From assembly GCF_037392515.1 (NCBI RefSeq), contig NC_090288.1, positions 4,333,501-4,397,500 on the forward strand: 64,000 bases of DNA. Reading direction: 5' to 3'. Of this stretch, positions 23,846-34,400 are shown in pieces. Source of the stretch: Haliotis asinina. Taxonomy: Eukaryota > Mollusca > Gastropoda > Lepetellida > Haliotidae. Position numbers and translations under genes: made by a program. The notes beneath the pieces were generated by a model that was not told the origin of the DNA, searched no databases, and saw only the letters and a program-made list of their open reading frames with translations. Position 1 is the stretch's first letter. Each line of letters begins with the position of its first letter.

Positions 23846-24602
23846 GGGACTTCTACAATGAAAAAAATGCATTCTGTGCAATATCATCAGAAGGCTCGAC
23901 GATGTGAGCATTAGGCGTGATCATGCATTATCAACATGGACGGTGGCAGCTAAAATAAAGAACAGCTTAGGTCATCTCGGCAAACACTACCATCGACTGG
24001 AACATCTTTGGCACAATACGACTCGTGGAAACATTCAAGTTTCATTAATGTCAAAGTCAGTATTGAATTGATAACAAAATTAATCACATCGATTCTGAAT
24101 CGCCCGCTGTAGTCCTTTGCATACACTGGCTCGTGGACCAAAATTAGGGGATCACTCAGTGTCATTACAAGAACCAACATGCTATCACGAATTCGTTTTA
24201 GTTAGTTTCCACAAGGACACACTAAAAAGTTCCATGTTTCTCAGACAATGTTATTTGCCAGGTTGACATTTAGGTTTTATAGGGTTCTTACGTTTTCTGT
24301 TGTCTTTTTTTCGTTGCTTTTCTCCGTTGTTTTTATTTTTATGTTGCTCTGCTTGTGGATTTTAGGGTTTTAAAACGGGTAAATCTGTAAGCTGGTTCGT
24401 TGATAGGACTCAGGATGACTAAAGAGTCTAACCGTACCCTTGACAATTAGCTAGGTTCTTCTATGTGTAGTGACTGAGTTTTCTTTGTATTATACTGAAT
24501 AGTTAAATGAACGTCCCAATTACAAACTGGTCGCACGTACGAGCTGTGTGACAAAAGTTTACATGCTTAAACATGTTCTTTAGAGACAACGATACTTTAA
24601 CC
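23846..24602. other. No gene recognised; short dispersed repeat at 24055-24120
   Basis: A block with AATCGCCCGCTG reappears at 33000-33062 in the same direction. The rest is T-rich and unassigned. Confidence 0.5.
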
Positions 24603-25040
24603 AATTGACAATCGGGCTATATGCCAGGTGACTCTACCTCTAAACAATTAAATTATTCGTGTGATTTTATAGCGAAAGGATTTGATGATGGTAAAGAGGT
24701 TAGAACAGTTTTTGTGACATTAGTACGTCATTTGATGAGGTATGGAACAACTGAATCCTCCAAATGTAAAAACTGTGGCATCAGTGGATCACTTTTGAAC
24801 TGGTTTGAAAGTTATTTGCAAAACATCACAAAAAGTCGTCATTAATGGATACTGTTCCGATTATGAATCTGAACTTTCTCGCGTCCCACAGGGTTCCGTA
24901 TTGGGACCCTTTCTTTATATTGTATACATAAATGGTAAAGTAGATGACATAAATAGTCACATATGTCTATTTGCTGACGACACCTCATTTTACGCAATTG
25001 CAGATTATCACGATATTGCCGCATCAAATGTACATGCAGC
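24603..25040 (+). mobile_element. LINE fragment with reverse transcriptase core
   Basis: Two frames together give PGDSTSKQLNYSCDFIAKGF, GISGSLLNWFESYLQN, SRVPQGSVLGPFLYIVYIN and ICLFADDTSFYA. These are RT blocks in the right order, with the FADD catalytic pair intact (24970-24981). A block is missing between the first two motifs and one frame change precedes VVINGYCSDYESELS. Both ends of the element are missing or unrecognisable, so it is a non-LTR fossil fragment. Confidence 0.88.
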
Positions 25041-25689
25041 GTGAGGAACAGAATAGCAATCAAAGCGACTTCTTCGCCTGGGTGAAGTCGGCTGGACTAC
25101 AATGTGAAACTTGAGGCTTCCTTTTTGCTGCTGAGGACCAGTCACATCCAGTCGCAATCGCCAAAATGTGATTCTTAAACAAAATACTAACATGAAATGG
25201 CGACTGTGTAATGAATGTACAGAGGCACCTTGTCAGTGGATGCCCTTCCTTGGCTCAAACAGCTTATCTTACGCGACATGGTGCCATGGTTCGTTGTCAC
25301 TAATTTTCTGTCCCTTTTGACAGCAGTGCGATTGGCAACAGTCAGAAAAAGTATGCTAAATATGCAGATCTCGCCTTTGAAATGTCTCTCTTGCATCCCA
25401 AGTACATTGTCGTCAGACTCCCCCTATGGTTTGGTACCTCCATATCCCTTGGCGTAGATCAGGAGAGTGCCGAGCTCTCCCCCGGGAGCATAGCTCTTCT
25501 GGGTAATGCAGAAGGCTGCAGTGCTGGGGAAGCTACATAATTTCCGCCAAAGGTAGCATTTCCTGGGAGAAGTCGCACTCGCTGTCTTGGCTACGTGTAG
25601 AGAGGGTAAGGACCCTGAGCTGATGCTGAAGCCTTACGAGTCTGACTGTACCAAGATCACCCGAACCCTTTCTGCTGCATAATATCTGA
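25041..25689. other. Unassigned, possibly repeat-derived
   Basis: The plus strand contains short readable stretches such as MSLLHPKYIV and ESAELSPGSIALLGNAEG in different frames, suggestive of an old mobile-element coding remnant. I cannot name a family. Confidence 0.3.
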
Positions 25690-25875
25690 AATCTGTAAGA
25701 CCATGGTTGTCGTAAGAGGCGACTAACGGGATTGGGTGGTCGGGTTCACTGACTTGCTTGACACATGTCATTGGCTGTTGATCAGTGTACTGCAGTGAGT
25801 TTAGCTTTACACCGCACTCTTACGACAAGCAAGGGTTACTGAAATTCAAGTCTAACCCGGACCTTCACGAGTATT
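25690..25875. repeat. Two SINE family B fragments in opposite orientation
   Basis: 25690-25787 reads 5' to 3' as the start of family B (GTCGTAAGAGGCGACTAACG to TTGATCAGTG). 25795-25875 holds the opposite strand (GTGAGTTTAGCTTTACACC to ACCTTCACGAGT). This is consistent with a rearranged or inverted copy. Confidence 0.75.
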
Positions 25876-25982
25876 TAAATCAAAGAAACAATATAATGAT
25901 AATATCATTGTAAATATGCAGATACATATCTATAACAGTAGCACATATATTCTTCAGCAATATGCGTACATATGCGTACCAA

Positions 25983-26258
25983 TGCTTGATCTACGACCAA
26001 CAAACGTGCCGTACGATGACCCGCCAAATCACTGATCATGACCTCTCGCTCCATTCAGACTCAGTCTACTCAATCATGACCTGACCCATTTCTCCAAGAC
26101 GTTCGTGTTGAATGACGTACATGTTTAGGGGAATGCAAATGAGCATCACACAATGAACACAATGTTAAAACAAACTTGACAATGACAACAGATGTGGGTG
26201 TACATTTCCTGCTGCTATTGACGTTATGGTCCACTTGGGAATTCACGGTGAGAAATCT
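25983..26258 (+). repeat. Inverted duplicate pair 1, left copy
   Basis: It is the reverse complement of 35862-36144. Over the first 215 or so bases I count three substitutions and one 9-base indel (ACGTACATG present here); similarity falls off towards the right end. No terminal repeats or coding sense found. Confidence 0.9.
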
Positions 26259-26794
26259 GTTAGATTTCACTAAATTGATAGGTTACGCTAAGCGACCGTG
26301 CATGTTTAGGGGAAACAAAAAATACGATCGTTTCGGTAAGATGGTAAGGCTTGGTGATTAGTAACTGAACAGGAAGTTGGAGTCAAACAAAAAGGGACAT
26401 CCCTTCCAAAACAAGCACTCGCCACCTCCCCACCCCCTCCTATCACCCCAAACAAAACCACCAACCACCCAACATCCCCTTTCCATTCATTCCCTCAAAG
26501 AAAATGTGAATGTGAAATGAATTATGAACAACAAAGATACAAAAAACAAACAAACAAACAAACCCAGCAGCCAACATTGAAAACGAAACATCAACCACAC
26601 ATGCTCGGCGTAAACAAACTCCACATGCGCACAACGATTTTAATTCCGCTGGACACCCATGAACCTCATCCGCTGCTCTTTCATCATTTTCCCAGACTGG
26701 TTGCGCGGGATAACTTCCTCAGCGCACATGAATTCGGCGACGTGTAACATCTGAGGCCAGGGTTATCTCAGCAGTTGATGCGTTCAGTCTTCCC
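26259..26794. other. No gene recognised
   Basis: Contains a CA/CC-rich tract at 26400-26480 and an AAAC run near 26540. No exon recognised. Confidence 0.5.
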
Positions 26795-26955
26795 GCCAGT
26801 GAGCGAGTGAGTTTGTTTTACGCCGCTCTCAGCAATATCACGGCTGAGGACACAAGAAAACATGGGCTCTCACACAAAGTACTTCAGTAGGGAATCGAAC
26901 CCGGGTTTTCAGCATGACGAGCAAACGCTTTAACCACTAGGATACCCCACCACCC
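26795..26955 (-). repeat. tRNA-like SINE (family A), nearly complete
   Basis: Plus-strand order is GTGAGTTTGTTTTACGCCGC, AGCAATATCACGGCTG, then GAATCGAACCCGGGT (complement of the B box) and AAACGCTTTAACCACTAGG (complement of the A box). Confidence 0.9.
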
Positions 26956-29524
26956 ACTTCGAGCTAGTGGCTTGAGACCGTTTCTCCACACTGATACGAT
27001 GTGTGGAGCCCATTGCGAGTGTCCCCATCCTTGATTATTCACCGATGTATCATACATGAATAAAGATAACGTACCCAGGTTAATTCAGAATGACAGCCTC
27101 TGAAATATTATCTTAAATAGGCTCAAAAATAACAATCAATTATATTCACATTTTCACACAATAATATCGTTAGGGAAAATGGATCGGTACTTCATGATTC
27201 TCAATGAGAACTCTCACCATATGCTTAGCAAACAGTTTCACTACGCCTCTCCACAGTGAGGTTCTGGGGTAATGCTGTGTGGAAGCAGAGAGTAGATATC
27301 GTGTTATGATTTTTCTTACGGCCATGAGATAACAACAAACGATGTTGTTTGATGAGAAATCATGTTTCAGAACTGCAACGTCGCTTTTGACGTCTCTGTT
27401 ACTAGTATCGTTTTCTCGTCTTGTGTTATCGTCGTCTCATCTCGTGTTATCGTTTTCTCGACTGGTGTTATCGTTTTGTCAGTGTCGAAGGGGTAACTGA
27501 AGACAATGCAGCGATGTCCCCTCAAGGCCACCATCATAAATTGAGGATACTAAACGACCTTCGGTGCAATACCATGTTTATTAAACGAGTTAATGATTTT
27601 TTAAACGAGATAAATCTTTCACGAGTTTAATGAAAATGGTATTTCACGAAAACAAGTCTCAGTATTCTGTCTATTACTGGCCAACATAAACTGATAGAAA
27701 CTGTGGCTTCCAGCTCTCAGTGTGATGACTCTCAGCTTTCCGAGTGGCACGAGTTAACATATCAGCTTTGTCATACCACTCGATGAAATACACACGTTAT
27801 TTGACAACATTAACAAAATATTCTGTTTATTATATTTTCATCATTGTTTGTAAATGTTCGAGACATCGAGTAAGTCTGCAAAAGTGATATTCTACTCAGT
27901 GAAATATCATTTATATTTTCATCAGTATTTACAGTATTTCACTCTTTAAAATACAATACACTGAAGTATCTTCCAAGGGCGAGTAATAAAGATCAAAATC
28001 GTGCAAGTAGATTTCAGTCACTTTTACCTAGCTGATACTTTATGTTCTCTAACTGTTTAGCTGTGTTACATCGGCCATTATATGATCAGATACGATCAGA
28101 AAATGAAGTGATTTAAATTTTAAAACGACGGGCCAAACCGTTCGATCCACCAGGGCCCCCTTAACGTCGAGGATTGCTTGTGTTAAACCGCATCCGATGA
28201 CAAGGATCTCTGTTCATATTGTAGTGTTAGGTAACAGGTTCAGTTTGTTAATAATATAAATCGATATGAGTGTATAGAGTGTTTGCATTTAGTTAACAAG
28301 AGTAAGGGTATGAGTATTAAGTGCAGAAAATATGTGTATCAAGTTTGTAAAGTGTTAAAGTGTTTGAGTGCTTAACATCAAATTGTGCATTTATGAGTTA
28401 ATATGTGTATGAAAATATGCATGTATGAGTTTAACACTAAAAATGAGGATTTCTGGTTATGACAGTGCGAAATTATCAGTGAGAGATTTATGAGGTGATT
28501 CTGTTACCTAGGCAACGGCAAGGCAGGTAAATCTGGATGGGTGACATGAGCGGCACATGCTTGAGTCAGCTGTGGTGTGAGTGTCTCACTCACTAGACTG
28601 AATGAATTTAGAAGGTCAAAAGAATTTGGTATGTAATTTAATATATTCATAGATTTGTTTATTTGGGTAGCATTATGTTAATGTAAATCATGGGAAGTAA
28701 AATTTGAGGATTTGACATTTGTTTTCAAAAGGATTTTTGGAAAGGAAAGCTACATGTAGAACCCTAATCATATTATCAACTACTGATTTGACTTCAGGTG
28801 TGACCATGACAACCTTCAGTTTTGATGGCGTTGCAAGGCACAGTCGTCGTCTCTTTATGAAGAATTAGAGGCTCATGGGTCAAATCAGCGTCTACACGCA
28901 AAATATAACCAATACTGCCATAGCGCTAATCCTACTTGACAAAGAATGCCCACTACACCTACTACAAAAGTAATTTATTTAGATCCTATGGATATTATCA
29001 GTATTCCTGTCCCAGTGTAGGAGGTTCTAAACGTCTAACGGGCTTCCATTCTTTCGTATTGCTCTATGCCGATCAATAATTCCTTTTGTGTGATGTTTAA
29101 ATGAATCTAGAAACCCATCAATTCACGCTATCGAATCTTCAGCAATACGATGAAAACTTCTCTTCACATGTAAATTACATGTTAGAAAATCAGTCGATAC
29201 GAAAGACGATGATGAAGGGGTATATTAAAACTGTAGTGGTATTTTACGCGTGAACCAGATTCAAATGCAGTTACCCAATCACTGAAGAGACTCCGACAGC
29301 AAAAAAATGTAGACCAAGAACTATGAGATGACGTGAAATTGTAGTCACGTTCATGACAATCTAACAACCCAACACCGTTGTGTCGACCTCTGATGTGCCG
29401 AACTTAGCTTTATCTCGAAGTAAATACTCGAGAAGTATTCATCCTTTCGACATCATTTTGACTTTGTCGATCTTCGGATAACTCCATTTCGACACAACGG
29501 TACTTAATAGCGATGTACATGTAC
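26956..29524. other. No gene recognised; one short tandem repeat
   Basis: Apart from the 21-bp repeat at 27396-27480 the region is AT-rich and unassigned. A weakly repetitive GTGT/GAGT-rich stretch at about 28260-28440 may be an old minisatellite. Confidence 0.5.
27396..27480. repeat. 21-bp tandem repeat, about four copies
   Basis: Units resemble GTGTTATCGTTTTCTCGTCT with small changes. Confidence 0.8.
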
Positions 29525-29668
29525 CTATCTGTCGCTATATACCCAGTGGTTACAGCGTTCCCGCGTCACGCCTAAGAGCCAGGTTCGATTCCCTACGAGG
29601 GTACAAAGGGTCCCAAGTCGTGATGTTGCTGGAATATTGCTGAGAACGGCGTAAAACCATACTCAGCC
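29525..29668 (+). repeat. tRNA-like SINE (family A)
   Basis: A-box-like GTGGTTACAGCGTTCCCG, B-box-like GGTTCGATTCCC, body TGTTGCTGGAATATTGCTGA and 3' GGCGTAAAACCATACTCA are all present in order. Confidence 0.9.
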
Positions 29669-29944
29669 ACTGAAGAACTATGTGTTCTCGTCTCTTCCTT
29701 GATGTATCGACATTCGGATATCCCAATGCAAATGTTTGTTCACTGCACATTCCAGTCAGGTATGATGTACTTATCCTTTTACCATTAATCTCGCGTAGCT
29801 TGAGGTTTATATACATGTATAGGTGTATATATATAGTGTGTGTTCATTTAAAACTGGTATTAAACCACACTCACTCATTCATCCATCCTTCCCCATATAC
29901 CAGAGCATCCTCTCATTCACTCACTCATTCACAACCAAGGCGAT

Positions 29945-30420
29945 CGACACGTAATCCTGGTGTTGAAGAAACATACCTGAAAGTCATGAAACCTTTGAGG
30001 TTTGGTTGTTCACTGTCAGCACAGTCATTCAACACTGATGTCTGTTCGAGTGAGTGAGTTTCGTTTTACGCCGTTTCGTTCGAATTGAGCTAGAAACTGA
30101 CATGCTACAGATATATTGCGACATGGGGTCCGTCAAGGTTTGTATAAAAAAAATTATTCAGTATAATTATAAGAAAACTAAAATATTGTGGTGAGTTGTT
30201 ATCCATTACGAAGTTGGTCTTTTTGACGCGATCGCTCCTTAAACAATTATAGCAATAATAACAATCCGCTTATAGATGGCGCTCAGGCACCTTGTCTGCT
30301 CACGGCACTACGTACATTACCATTCCTGGTCATAGGGCACTATCGTACTTTCCGATAATTTGTCAACTCGCTGAGGATCAGACATTCTGCCTGGTAACAC
30401 ATGGCTTGTTGTAAACCCAG
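29945..30420 (+). repeat. Inverted duplicate pair 2, left copy
   Basis: It is the reverse complement of 34010-34655 with indels. Shared blocks include CTGGTGTTGAAGAAACATAC (right copy: CTGGTATTGAAGAAACCTAT), GATATATTGCGACATGGG, GTGAGTTGTTATCCATTACG, AGTTGGTC and CACTATCGTACTTTCC. Similarity is roughly 80-85 percent by eye. It contains a GTGAGTGAGTTTCGTTTTACG remnant. Confidence 0.85.
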
Positions 30421-30539
30421 AACTGTTTCATGTGATCAGTTCCATTTGTGATTTTATGGCTGATTTGAGGTCAGGCTGTACAGGTCAGTCATTTGGGAAA
30501 AGGAGTAAAACCGCCTCGGGATGTGCTCAATAGAATACC

Positions 30540-30845
30540 TAAACTGTTATATTTCTACCTATATCCCCCATGCATATATATATATCTGAGTATACCTTAC
30601 ATCTGATGCTAGTCTAAGTATACCCGTTGTAAGCGTCAGTATATCCTACATGTGTTATAAGTCTGATCATGAGTATACACGCTATGTGTCGTAAGCCTGA
30701 ATATACCCTTCGTGTGTTGTAAGCTTGAGTATATTCTTTATGTGTTGTAGGTTTTTTTAAACCCTGAATGTGTTGTACGTCTCAGTATATCCTTCATGTG
30801 ATATAGGTCTGAGCACAACCTTCATGTGTTGTAAGTCATCAATAC
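30540..30845. repeat. Degenerate 28-32 bp minisatellite
   Basis: Variants of GTGTTGTAAGTCTGAGTATA and CCTTCATGTG recur about nine times. The TAAG/GAGTATA core is the one in the 17690-18510 array. Confidence 0.75.
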
Positions 30846-31014
30846 AATTTTCTGTCAGCCTGTGTGTCTGTCTGTATGACAGTTTGTCTGTCAGCAGACC
30901 ACTACTTACATGTAAGCTTCGTTTAACCGATCTTAGAATAATGTTCCGGCTATATCACAGTGTCAGCAGGAAAAACAGGTCTTTTGAAGATACGGGATGA
31001 AATTGATCTTCAGT

Positions 31015-31182
31015 AACCCTTAAGGCGACTAACGGGATTGAGTGGTCAGGTTCGCTGATTTGGCTGACACATGTCATCGTATCAGAATTGCGTAGATCTA
31101 TCCTGCTGATCACTGGATTGTCTGGTGCAGACTCGCTGGAATATTGCTGAATGCGGCCTAAAACTGTAGACATTCACTCATT
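31015..31182 (+). repeat. SINE family B
   Basis: GGCGACTAACGGGATTGAG, GACACATGTCATCG, TGATCACTGGATTGTCTGG, CTGGAATATTGCTGAATG and a CATTCACTCATTC end occur in family order. Confidence 0.88.
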
Positions 31183-31282
31183 CTTGACGTCACTTTGACC
31201 TTCCTCTGAACACCTCACGCTCATCAGGGACATTCGATGAGACGACAATTTAAAAATTAAACTTAGATGGGTTTTTTAATTT

Positions 31283-31288
31283 TTTATT
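31283..31288 (-). terminator. Candidate poly(A) signal of USP gene 1
   Basis: AATAAA on the minus strand, 123 bases after the stop codon at 31411-31413. AT-rich context makes chance occurrence possible. Confidence 0.45.
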
Positions 31289-31410
31289 TTATAATGAGGG
31301 TCAAAACGGAGACGGATCAATAGCATTTACCATACTAAGAATTAAAATATAATGCCCTGAATCACCGAGGATGTCAAAGCGTTAGCGCTGGGTATTTGGT
31401 GGTCTGTGGA

Positions 31411-34400
31411 TCAATGTCCGCTGTGTGTGCCGTGCTGTTTATGGTGGTCTTTGTGACGACAAACGACGACTGGGACGTGAGAGTGATGAAGGACGTAGTC
31501 GCTGATGCTGCCGACAAATGTCCTCCTCATTTTGCCAAGGCCCCTGGTGCCGGTGACGATCATGGAGGCATTCTCTTCGTCGGCAACTTTGCAAATTACC
31601 TCCCCCGGTTTCCCTGGGATGCTGCGAACTTTGCCCTCGAGCTGTAATAAAGCACTCCATCCTTATTCTATGACCAGATATGTGTGGATATTTCTACCGA
31701 TATCCTCCTTGTGAATATACAATAGTGATTATCCTACCTCACACACGAATGTCGCTTTCTGATTGGCTAAGCGCTGTTCTGTTACTTTCAATGTACCCGC
31801 TTATAGGCGATGTAATATTTTCAATGTACACTGCTAGGAATTCCAAACTCTTCTGGTGCTTCATGGTAGTACTTCTTTGCCTCGAATGCCACTGCATCAC
31901 GCATGAAGCACGGAAATTACCGACGTTTTGCGATTGTAAATGGATGGAAGGGAGATAACGGTAAATATATTTACCTTATGTGTTCTGCAACATGGCGATT
32001 TGCCTCGCATTCAACAGAAGTGCTTCAAACAGTTCAAAATTAAAATTCAGGTGTTCGATAAGATAAATACGTTGTTCATCGGTCCCTCGGGGTGCGGGCT
32101 CGGGGAACATAAACAAACCTCGAGGGTACATGATCCCATGGCCCTCCTCGTGACCAGTGAACAACTTATAATACCCTTCATGTGTTGTACATTTCATCAC
32201 ACCCTTCACCTGTTGTAAGACTGAGTATATCTTCAATGTGTTTTAAGACTCAGTAATTCCTTAAAGTGTTGTAAGTCTATCCCACATATTGTGTGCGTAT
32301 GTCTAAGAATATCCTACATTTGGGTATATGTTTAAGTATATCCTAGATGTGCGTCTCTGTCTAAGTATATTCTAAATGTGCGTGTGTATCCAAATATATC
32401 CTGTTCATGTATATCTAAGTGTATCCTAAATGCCCTGGACATCAAAGGTCTTACAAGATTCTTCATGTGTCTTCGTGTGAATAAATCATCACAGACACTG
32501 ACCATGCCGGTGTTTTACTTACTCCATTGTCTTTCAGCGTTTGGCTCAAAGTGTCCACCATCTTCTGAGCCCGCCGCTCTTCCTCGTGCATCATCTGAGT
32601 GATAAGACTGACATCAGTCATGACAGGAGCCTCTGGAATACAGAGTGAATGATTAAGAGGTTGGGTGTGATGAAAGAAATTAGGATTCTGTGTCGATTTT
32701 AGAAAGTATTGTTCAAATATTAGGAACTATGTCAAAGCATTATGATGCAGCAATTCTTACAGGTTTTTGTATTCGGCCTACTAAAGCATTTGTGGAGTCG
32801 CATACTGGTATGTATCAATTTGACGGAGTAGATTAAACTCCACCACAAGTCACAGGTTACACTGAGGGGCAAATGCTATGTCTGTATGTCGATAAAGAAC
32901 TAATAGATAAATAACACTTAATGTATCATAAAACACAAAAACATAAATTTCAATTATTTGCACATTTGATTTGTTAATCAAAGTTACTTTACAAGAATTT
33001 CCCGGAATTCAATGGATAACAAAGTTAATCACATTGAAGTTGAATCGCCCGCTGCAGTCTTTTGCAATGGGTTCTCTCTGATTTTCTCGGGACTTTGGGG
33101 TGTTTGTTAGTGTGTTTATATTCTTCATTACTGTGGTTGCGGTTTTGTTTTGGTTATTGCTTTTCGTTTCTTGTAATTCATAATACCATTTTAGTTACAT
33201 ATTACATATTTACATATTTTGAGATATTTAGTACGATGGCTGATGTAAGCCTTTCTATGGGTGTCATGGTATTTTACATATCTCAACATAAACGTTTTGA
33301 AAGAATGACATGTTAGATGTTAATCAAAGTGAGTGAAATTAGTTTTACGCCGCGCTCAGCAATATGTTAATCAACATATCAGACGTATTCAACTCACAAG
33401 AAATCGCACAGAGATGACCCGGTAGACAGCACATGCATTTCATGTTATCTACATGTATGCTGTAATCTATATCTTGTTTTCAGCAGTCGTTTGTATTTTT
33501 AGAAGTTTTGCCCGATTTTACGGAGTAAACATGCTTGTCTAGACATTCCACTGAATGCCCAGTTAGGCCGTTGTGGGTTATTTGGACATATGATATTTGT
33601 AATTGTGAAATTTTTATTGATGCAAACATTTTATTGATGTATCAGTCTGAAACAGTTTAAATATTTCTATTGAGCACATTCGGAGGAGGTGGTTTTGTAA
33701 AGAATATCCTCCCGTAAACAGTGAGGATGGACGCATTGTACGACACATTTCACATGTCGGTAAAAGATAACCAATGGTTTACTTTCAGGTAACCAGATAG
33801 CTCTCACACAGACTTCTATAGCGATGTTGCATTGAATTTCATATTCCTTTTTCAAATCAAGAACAGATGTACAGCCTGGCCTCAAAGCAGCCATAAAATC
33901 ACAAACGTAGCTGATCACATCAAACAGTTTGGGTTTGCAAGAAGCCATGTAAGTGAGTGACTTAATATTTAACGTCACATCGGCAATAGCCGATATCGCC
34001 ATATCGTGACGAACAAGCGATGTGCTAACATGTAGCATGGCTAAATGATCCCCAAGGAGTTGAAAAAGTATGGGAAAGTACGATAGTGTCCTGACCAGGG
34101 ATAGTAACACAGAGCCGTGAGCAGGATATGTGCGTGAACATGACCGCCAAAGAACTGAACTATTATTATTTCTATAATTGTTTCAGGAGTGATCGCGTCG
34201 AAAAGACCAACTTCGTAATGGATAACAACTCACCAGGATCGAATCTGGCATTTAAAACTAGGAGCACTATAAGTTCGTTCGCTGATAACAGGATAATTAA
34301 AGAGGTCAAGCTGTACTCCCGAAAGTTTAGTAAGTCCATCCTCATTGTGTAAGGACTGTGTTTGAAGAACACCTAGAGAGATAGAGGGAGAGAATTTTAA

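Noticed and set aside
31396-31647. Plus-strand frame over USP exon 4
   Set aside because: The minus strand carries the conserved USP ATP motif here; the plus-strand frame is its shadow.
33667-34110. 147-residue minus-strand open frame as a gene
   Set aside because: It runs through a family C SINE and an inverted duplicate and shows no recognisable domain.
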